A DNA stretch of 40,574 nt, from positions 1 through 40,574 of the forward strand of contig NZ_JALEGG010000195.1 in NCBI RefSeq assembly GCF_022763525.1, read 5' to 3'. Position numbers and translations under genes: made by a program. This DNA comes from Acidovorax sp. (GTDB taxonomy: Bacteria > Pseudomonadota > Gammaproteobacteria > Burkholderiales > Burkholderiaceae_C). This document shows positions 35,814-40,574 of this stretch, piece by piece; position 1 is the first letter of the stretch; each line of letters starts with the position of its first letter. The notes under the pieces were generated by a model. That model saw only the letters and a list, made by a program, of their open reading frames with translations, had not been told where the DNA came from and searched no databases.

Positions 35814-37043
35814 CTACCCAAAGAACCGATAGCACACGGCAATGGCTGCCACCACCCCCGCCAGTTCAGCCAGCAAGGCGCAACCCACCGCGTGCCGTGC
35901 ACGCTGGATGCCCACGGCTCCGAAATACACGGCCAGCACGTAGAACGTGGTCTCGGTGCTGCCCTGGATGGTGGCGGCGGCCAGGGCGGCAAAGCTGTCG
36001 ACGCCCTGCGTCTGCATGGTTTCGATCAGCATGGCGCGCGCCGCACTGCCGGAAAACGGCTTGACCAGTGCGGTGGGCAGGGCATCTACAAAGCGGGCAT
36101 CAGCCCCCAGGGTGGTTACGCACCAACGGATGCCATCGAGCGCATAGCCTAAAGCGCCTGAGGCGCGGAACACGCCCACCGCGCACAGCATGGCCACCAG
36201 GTAGGGCAGCAGGCCCTTGGCCACGTCAAAGCCCTCGCGGGCGCCGTCGATGAAGGCTTCGTACACCGGCACCTTGCGCCATGCGCCGATGCCCACGAAC
36301 AACACGACCAGCGCGAACAGCGTGAGGTTGCCCAGCAGGGACGACAGTGAGGCCAGGGCCGCCGCGCTGAGCGTGGTGAGCAGCGCCATGAAACCGGCCA
36401 GCGCCAGGGCCGCCGGCATCAGATAGGCCAGTACGACGGGGCTCCACAACGGCAGGCGCTGCGCCACCGCAACGCTCAGCAGACCCACCAGCGTGGATGC
36501 CGACGTGGCCAGCAGGATGGGCAGGAAGACCAGCGTCGGGTCGGGCGCACCCTGCTGCAGGCGGTACATGAAAATGGTCACCGGCAGCAGCGTGAGCGAG
36601 GAAGCGTTGAGCACCAGAAACAGGATTTGCGCGTTGGTGGCGGTGCCGGGCTGTGGGTTCAGTTCTTGCAGCGATGTCATGGCCTTCAGGCCCATGGGTG
36701 TGGCCGCGTTGTCCAGCCCCAGCGCATTCGCGGCAAAGTTCATCGTGATCAGGCCCAGCGATGGGTGACCGCGCGGCACCTCGGGCATGAGTTTGGCAAA
36801 CAGCGGCGCCAGCCAGCGCGCCAGGGCGTCCACAATGCCTGCCTTTTCGGCGATGCGCAAAAAACCCAGCCACAGCGTGAGCGTGCCAAACAGCAGCACC
36901 ATCACCTCGACCGAGAGCTTGGCCATCTGGAACAGCGCCTGCACCATGGCCGAGAAGATGTCGGCGTTGCCACCCACCAGCCACTGGGCCATGGCGGCGA
37001 CTGCCGCCGTGACGAAAAAACCGAGCCACAGGGTGTTGAGCAT
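35814..37043 (-). CDS. Fused SpmA/SpmB-like nucleoside recognition domain membrane protein
   Basis: This 409-residue polytopic protein corresponds to Bacillus SpmA followed by SpmB in one chain. The first half (about 1-200) has [58 protein letters not shown] and [13 protein letters not shown]. The second half (about 225-409) has [45 protein letters not shown] and [21 protein letters not shown]. Both halves carry the nucleoside-recognition (Gate) domain. In Bacillus these proteins affect spore core dehydration. In a non-sporulating proteobacterium the role is unknown, perhaps transport of a small solute. At least ten hydrophobic segments are visible. It is transcribed away from yebC. Confidence 0.88.
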   Translation of the reverse strand: MLNTLWLGFFVTAAVAAMAQWLVGGNADIFSAMVQALFQMAKLSVEVMVLLFGTLTLWLGFLRIAEKAGIVDALARWLAPLFAKLMPEVPRGHPSLGLITMNFAANALGLDNAATPMGLKAMTSLQELNPQPGTATNAQILFLVLNASSLTLLPVTIFMYRLQQGAPDPTLVFLPILLATSASTLVGLLSVAVAQRLPLWSPVVLAYLMPAALALAGFMALLTTLSAAALASLSSLLGNLTLFALVVLFVGIGAWRKVPVYEAFIDGAREGFDVAKGLLPYLVAMLCAVGVFRASGALGYALDGIRWCVTTLGADARFVDALPTALVKPFSGSAARAMLIETMQTQGVDSFAALAAATIQGSTETTFYVLAVYFGAVGIQRARHAVGCALLAELAGVVAAIAVCYRFFG

Positions 37044-37130
37044 GGGATCTAGGCGCTGGGGTAGGCGAGGGCGAGGATGATGCCGAGGTTACACGCTGGT
37101 CGCCGAAGGAGGGGATGAGTTACCGCCGTT

Positions 37131-37152
37131 TGGCGCCGCGACGATGGCGCCA
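37131..37152. promoter_or_regulatory. Inverted repeat in the yebC upstream region
   Basis: TGGCGCC (37131-37137) and GGCGCCA (37146-37152) are arranged around 8 bases in the 221-base divergent gap between the SpmAB-like gene and yebC. An operator or hairpin are both possible. No function is known. Confidence 0.35.
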
Positions 37153-37264
37153 GGGTTGTTCGCAGGGGGGTGATTGCAGGTCAGCGGGTAGACTACAGGG
37201 TTTTGCCGCGCGGGGCGACCTGCAGCAAAACCCCCTCTCAATTCCCACATCAAAAGGTAACTCC

Positions 37265-37978
37265 ATGGGCGCGCAGTGGAAAGCAAAAGGCAAGGCACAG
37301 GTGGCCGATGCCAAGGGCAAGCTGTTTGGCAAGCTGGTCAAGGAAATCACCGTGGCCGCGCGCGGCGGTGCCGACCCGGCCACCAATGCCCGCCTGCGCC
37401 TGGTGGTGGAGCAGGCCCGCAAGGCCTCCATGCCCAAGGACACCCTGGAGCGCGCCATCAAGAAGGGCTCGGGCACGGGCGCCGACGCCGTGAACTACGA
37501 GCGCGTGATCTACGAAGGCTTTGCGCCGCACCAGGTGGCGGTGATGGTCGAATGCCTGACCGACAACGTGAACCGCACGGCCCCCGAGATGCGGGTGCTG
37601 TTCCGCAAGGGCCAGCTGGGCACTTCGGGCTCGGTGGCGTGGGACTTCAACCACGTGGGCATGATCGAAGCCGAGCCGGCCACGCCGGGTGCCGACCCGG
37701 AGCTGGCCGCCATCGAAGCCGGCGCGCAGGACTTCGAGGCGGGCGACGAGGAAGGCACCACCACCTTCTGGACCGACCCCACCGACCTGGACCTCGTCAG
37801 CCGTGCCCTGCCGGTCCACGGCTTTACGGTGCTGTCGGCCAAGCTGGGTTACAAGCCCAAGAACCCGGTCAACCCCGCCAATCTCACGGCCGAGCAGCTC
37901 GAAGAGGTGGAGAACTTCCTCGCCGCCATCGATTCCAACGACGACGTCCAGAACGTGTTTGTGAGCCTGGGTGGCTGA
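37265..37978 (+). CDS. yebC: YebC/PmpR family protein
   Basis: YebC-type proteins are cytosolic three-domain proteins described as transcriptional regulators (PmpR, YebC). More recently they have been linked to ribosome stalling relief, like mitochondrial TACO1. The 237-residue protein has the N-terminal [35 protein letters not shown], then [17 protein letters not shown] and [28 protein letters not shown]. The acidic middle region [14 protein letters not shown] and the terminal [24 protein letters not shown] follow, all typical. The N-terminus is usually MAGHSKW. Here MGAQWK is a common betaproteobacterial variant. AAAGGT upstream serves as ribosome binding site. The frame upstream of the ATG is not coding. 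Confidence 0.95.
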   Translation: MGAQWKAKGKAQVADAKGKLFGKLVKEITVAARGGADPATNARLRLVVEQARKASMPKDTLERAIKKGSGTGADAVNYERVIYEGFAPHQVAVMVECLTDNVNRTAPEMRVLFRKGQLGTSGSVAWDFNHVGMIEAEPATPGADPELAAIEAGAQDFEAGDEEGTTTFWTDPTDLDLVSRALPVHGFTVLSAKLGYKPKNPVNPANLTAEQLEEVENFLAAIDSNDDVQNVFVSLGG

Positions 37979-38050
37979 CACCAAGACCAAGCGCTGCCGC
38001 AGTGCCTGTCAGGTGGGGTGTGGCCCTGCCACCCGTTCCATCGTTCATCC

Positions 38051-38347
38051 ATGACCGCCGCCATCGACCACTACACCGCCCTCGGCCTGACTGCCAACGC
38101 ATCGCTGGCCGATATCAAGAAGGCCTTCCGCCAGAAGGCATCGTTCTACCACCCGGACCGCAACGACGCTCCCGACGCAGCGCGGCGCTTCCAGGCCGTG
38201 CAAAAGGCGTACGAAGTGCTGTCCGATGAGAGCGCCCGCCAGGCCTACGACGACAACCGGCGCCGCAACCTGCTCGACGACCCGCTGCAGACGGCGAACG
38301 AGATCTGGCAAGCCTATTCCAAGAGCATTCTTTCTTCCTCCTTGTGA
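38051..38347 (+). CDS. Small J-domain protein
   Basis: This 98-residue protein consists almost entirely of a DnaJ J-domain: DHYTALGLTANASLADIKKAFRQKASFYHPDRN with the HPD tripeptide, then RRFQAVQKAYEVLSDESARQAYD. It would stimulate a DnaK/Hsp70 ATPase. A short tail (LLDDPLQTANEIWQAYSKSIL) may be the partner-binding part. It lacks the G/F, zinc-finger and C-terminal domains of DnaJ. Its TGA overlaps the GTG start of the next gene (GTGA), so the pair is translationally coupled. It follows yebC by 72 bases. The ATG at 38051 is chosen because the J-domain starts at once. Confidence 0.92.
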   Translation: MTAAIDHYTALGLTANASLADIKKAFRQKASFYHPDRNDAPDAARRFQAVQKAYEVLSDESARQAYDDNRRRNLLDDPLQTANEIWQAYSKSILSSSL

Positions 38348-38922
38348 AACTCTCTCCTTACTTTTACGACCTCCGCGCGGCCTATCGCGCCGAGCTGGAT
38401 GACTTGGTCAGCGACTCCGAGGGCAACGATGTCCTGCGCAAACGCCTGGCCGAGAAACGCAACGAAATCGCCTTCCTGGCACAGATGATCGAACTGGCGC
38501 CCGAGATGGTGGCCGTGGTGTTTCACCAGGGCTTTCGCTTCGTTCAGCCAGCAGCGCTGGAACACCTGGTGGGCCTGCCGGTGGACGAGTTGCCCGACTG
38601 GCATGCCCTGGGCTCGTCCGTAGCCTTGGAACCCTGGGCAGTCAGCCTGGCGCAGACTGTGCTGCGGGAGCCGCAAGGCCCGCGATTCATGGCCGTGGCC
38701 GCGGGCCTGGAATACCTCCACCTGCATGCGCGCATGGCGTCGGCAGCCGCTGCCGATCTTGGCGATGGCGATGGGGCGCAGGAAGACGAGGACGCAGCCG
38801 AACATGAAGACGACTTCAGCGCGCTGAGTGCCGACGACGCGGTGGAGCCCCAGAACAGCCGCACCCGCGAGGAGGCCAGTGCCAATTGGCTGGCGGATGT
38901 GGGTTTCGACAGGAAAGACTGA
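38344..38922 (+). CDS. Uncharacterised protein coupled to the J-domain gene
   Basis: I do not recognise a family. The 192-residue protein begins at a GTG overlapping the upstream stop codon and has no signal peptide or membrane span. Residues 1-135 look helical (YFYDLRAAYRAELDDLV, LRKRLAEKRNEIAFLAQMIELAPEMVAVVFHQGF). Residues 138-170 are strongly acidic (GDGDGAQEDEDAAEHEDD), and a conserved-looking end follows (EEASANWLADVGFDRKD). Coupling to a J-domain protein suggests a client or co-chaperone relation, which is inference only. Confidence 0.75.
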   Translation: MKLSPYFYDLRAAYRAELDDLVSDSEGNDVLRKRLAEKRNEIAFLAQMIELAPEMVAVVFHQGFRFVQPAALEHLVGLPVDELPDWHALGSSVALEPWAVSLAQTVLREPQGPRFMAVAAGLEYLHLHARMASAAAADLGDGDGAQEDEDAAEHEDDFSALSADDAVEPQNSRTREEASANWLADVGFDRKD

Positions 38923-39050
38923 AGCGTGGCGGAGGGACGACCCTTGCGCGGCGGCCCACTGGCCGCGTGCGCGCCAGGAATCATCGGCCTGTATGCGAAC
39001 AACCATTGCGCAAACGCCAAACAGCCGCCCACAAGGCATAAGGAACACGC

Positions 39051-39824
39051 ATGAGCAACGACAGCAGCAGCAACACCCACCTGGCCCTCATCACCAAGAC
39101 CACCAGCCTTATCGCGGCCGGTGACATCGTGGGGGCTGAGTCCGCGCTGGCCGAGCTGGCGGACACCGATGGCGACAAGGCTTTGATGGTGGTGCTGGAC
39201 CAGCTCGCACCCAAGGACATCCTGGCCGTGATGCGCGAGTACGACGATTCCAAGGCGTCGGTGGTGAACATGCTGGTCACCCCCGAGCAGTTTGCACGCG
39301 CGATGGTGCTGGAAAAGCAGTACAAGGACCTTACCCACACGCATCTGCGCAACATGGTGAACGCCGTCGTGTTCCGCGAAGATGCCGACCCGGTGGAGTT
39401 TCTGACCGCCATTGGTGACCTCGAAGGCGGCGCCGAGGCCCTGGCGAACTATTTTGCCGAGAAGTGGAGCCGCATCGAGGCATTTGCCCGCACGGGCACG
39501 TTCGACGCCACAGAGGACTACGGTCCCACGCTGACGGACGACGAACTGCTCGCCTCGGGCTACGTGCAGCCGCGCATCGACCTCGACGAGGTCGCCGACC
39601 GTGACTGGATGCAAATGGCCTGGCTGCTGCGCTACGAGTGCCGTGACCTCTTCATCGAAACCTTGCTGGTGCTGCGCGCCAAGGCCCGCGCGTTCGACCT
39701 GGGGCTGGAAGAGACCGATGAATCGCCCGCGGAGGAAGACGACGGCAAGTTCGAGACCAGCGAGACCGACCGCGGCAAGGCCACTCCGGCGGCCCGCAAC
39801 TCGGATGAAGAATCGGCTATTTAG
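39051..39824 (+). CDS. Uncharacterised 257-residue protein
   Basis: No named family is recognised. The product is soluble. An N-terminal helical repeat region (residues 8-120: SLIAAGDIVGAESALAELADTDGDKALMVVLDQL, DILAVMREYDDSKASVVNML) is faintly like HEAT or MgtE-N helices. A middle part (ALANYFAEKWSRIEAFARTG) and a C-terminal helical segment (WMQMAWLLRYECRDLFIETLLVLRAKARAFDLG) follow, with a charged, probably disordered tail. AAGGAA 9 bases upstream supports the ATG. It lies between two other unknown genes in one direction and appears to form a cluster with the J-domain gene. Confidence 0.75.
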   Translation: MSNDSSSNTHLALITKTTSLIAAGDIVGAESALAELADTDGDKALMVVLDQLAPKDILAVMREYDDSKASVVNMLVTPEQFARAMVLEKQYKDLTHTHLRNMVNAVVFREDADPVEFLTAIGDLEGGAEALANYFAEKWSRIEAFARTGTFDATEDYGPTLTDDELLASGYVQPRIDLDEVADRDWMQMAWLLRYECRDLFIETLLVLRAKARAFDLGLEETDESPAEEDDGKFETSETDRGKATPAARNSDEESAI

Positions 39825-39877
39825 AGAACCTCACCCTGAGGCGCTGCGCGCCTTGGTGCCGCCACCAGAGGCTGTGG

Positions 39878-39919
39878 CTCTTCGGGCACGTCCAAGCCTG
39901 CGCAGGCAGGCTTGGAGAC
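39878..39919 (+). repeat. REP-like palindromic element, copy 2
   Basis: CCAAGCCTGC (39892-39901) and GCAGGCTTGG (39906-39915) form a perfect 10-bp stem with loop GCAG. CTCTTCGGG on the left matches copy 1 at 30442. It sits in the 234-base gap between two uncharacterised genes. Confidence 0.6.
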
Positions 39920-40058
39920 GGGGCCCTCAGCCCCTTCTCTCGGGTTCGCCAGGAAGGGGGACACCACCCTCGCTGCAGGGCAGCCCTTGCCCCGGGGCCT
40001 CGCTTGGGCCGCGCCAGTTTCGCGACGCCGCGATGACGCGCAGCGTGATGGAAAGCCA

Positions 40059-40559
40059 ATGACATTGCCTGATACACCCAACACCGATATTCCTGCTGAA
40101 ACCAACGCCCTGCAGCTTCACGACGCCCGCCCGTTCTTCGAGAAGGCGTTGGCCTACGGCGTTCAACAGGGGTTGATCGGCGCCGACAAGCTTGCGGCCA
40201 TCAACACGGATGCCCCCAAGGGCATGGTGCAGATTGCCCGCTACTTTGGTACGGAGTTTCTGCGGCCCGAGCTGGAGAAGGCGCGCGACCGCATGGTCAA
40301 CCTCATCAGCCTCTACCTGCTGGAGTCCACCGGCGGTGACCTGCACCAGGCGGCCGTTTCGCTGCGCGACCATTCGTTCTTGTCGCGCTCCAAAGGCGGC
40401 TCGGACAATCTCAAGCGCCTGATTGCCATGCCAGAAAGCAGCAACATAGGCATGGCGGGCTACGCCGACGCCGAGACTAAAGCCACTATGGCCGATCTTG
40501 ATTTTTTGATTTTAGTTTTCATATGGTTTTTATTTAAAAATGAAGAATTCATGCACTGA
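40059..40559 (+). pseudogene. Uncharacterised gene, probably truncated by inserted AT-rich DNA
   Basis: The frame encodes 166 residues from an ATG preceded by GGAAAG. Up to about residue 128-140 it looks native: ARPFFEKALAYGVQQGLIGADKLAAINTDAPKGMVQIARYFGTEF, then SLRDHSFLSRSKGGSDNLKRLIAMPES. The last ~20 residues (LDFLILVFIWFLFKNEEFMH) are hydrophobic, use AT-rich codons unlike anything else in the window, and end at a chance stop. From memory, related betaproteobacterial proteins continue much further after the RSKGGSD segment, so the gene is probably interrupted between about 40440 and 40510. The function is unknown. Alternatively this is a contig-end artefact. Confidence 0.6.
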
Positions 40560-40574
40560 TTTTTTTGACGACCA

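Overview
The window is a dense, GC-rich (roughly 65%) stretch of chromosome from a betaproteobacterium, most likely a Comamonadaceae member close to Acidovorax. This placement rests on recognised protein types, gene content and codon use, plus a dispersed intergenic repeat of a kind I associate with that family. No database search was possible. Nearly all of the window is ordinary housekeeping DNA. There is no integrase, transposase, CRISPR array or restriction system, and only the last ~100 bases look foreign.

Layout. 1-811: 3' part of tcdA and a tRNA-Lys(UUU) whose -10 box overlaps the tcdA stop. 860-1924: an AI-2E-type permease on the minus strand. 2342-8056: the 2-oxoglutarate dehydrogenase operon sucA-sucB-lpdA, followed by zapE and a coupled exported coiled-coil protein (8143-9947). 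10083-13246: a PP2C phosphatase (minus), then a small DUF465/YdcH-like protein translationally coupled to the Fe-S helicase yoaA. yoaA converges on and overlaps bamD (minus). 14260-20679: dnaE, clpS and clpA. 21121-25872: an SLC1-type symporter followed by a DctB/DctD-type two-component pair. A -24/-12 promoter candidate and an inverted repeat lie in front of the symporter. 26148-28704: an uncharacterised lipoprotein and an MltB-type lytic transglycosylase. 28946-33231: sbcB, a cystathionine gamma-synthase family enzyme and a Ser/Thr kinase with a C-terminal cyclic-nucleotide-binding domain. 33289-37043 (minus): a GAF-PAS-GGDEF-EAL protein and a fused SpmA/SpmB membrane protein. 37265-40559: yebC, a small J-domain protein and three uncharacterised genes. 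The last of these appears to be cut off by AT-rich DNA at the right edge.

How genes work together. SucA, SucB and LpdA form one TCA-cycle complex. ClpS is the adaptor of the ClpA unfoldase. The DctBD-type pair probably drives the adjacent symporter through sigma-54. The symporter carries the residue pattern of amino-acid rather than C4-dicarboxylate carriers, so the sensed ligand may be glutamate or aspartate. The kinase, PP2C phosphatase and GGDEF-EAL protein suggest phospho- and nucleotide-based signalling, but only proximity links them.

The best candidates for something undescribed are the kinase-cNMP fusion, the amino-acid-type symporter under a DctBD-like pair, the J-domain plus unknown-gene cluster, the interrupted gene at the right end, and two families of small intergenic repeats. 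I see no clear novel defence or mobile system.
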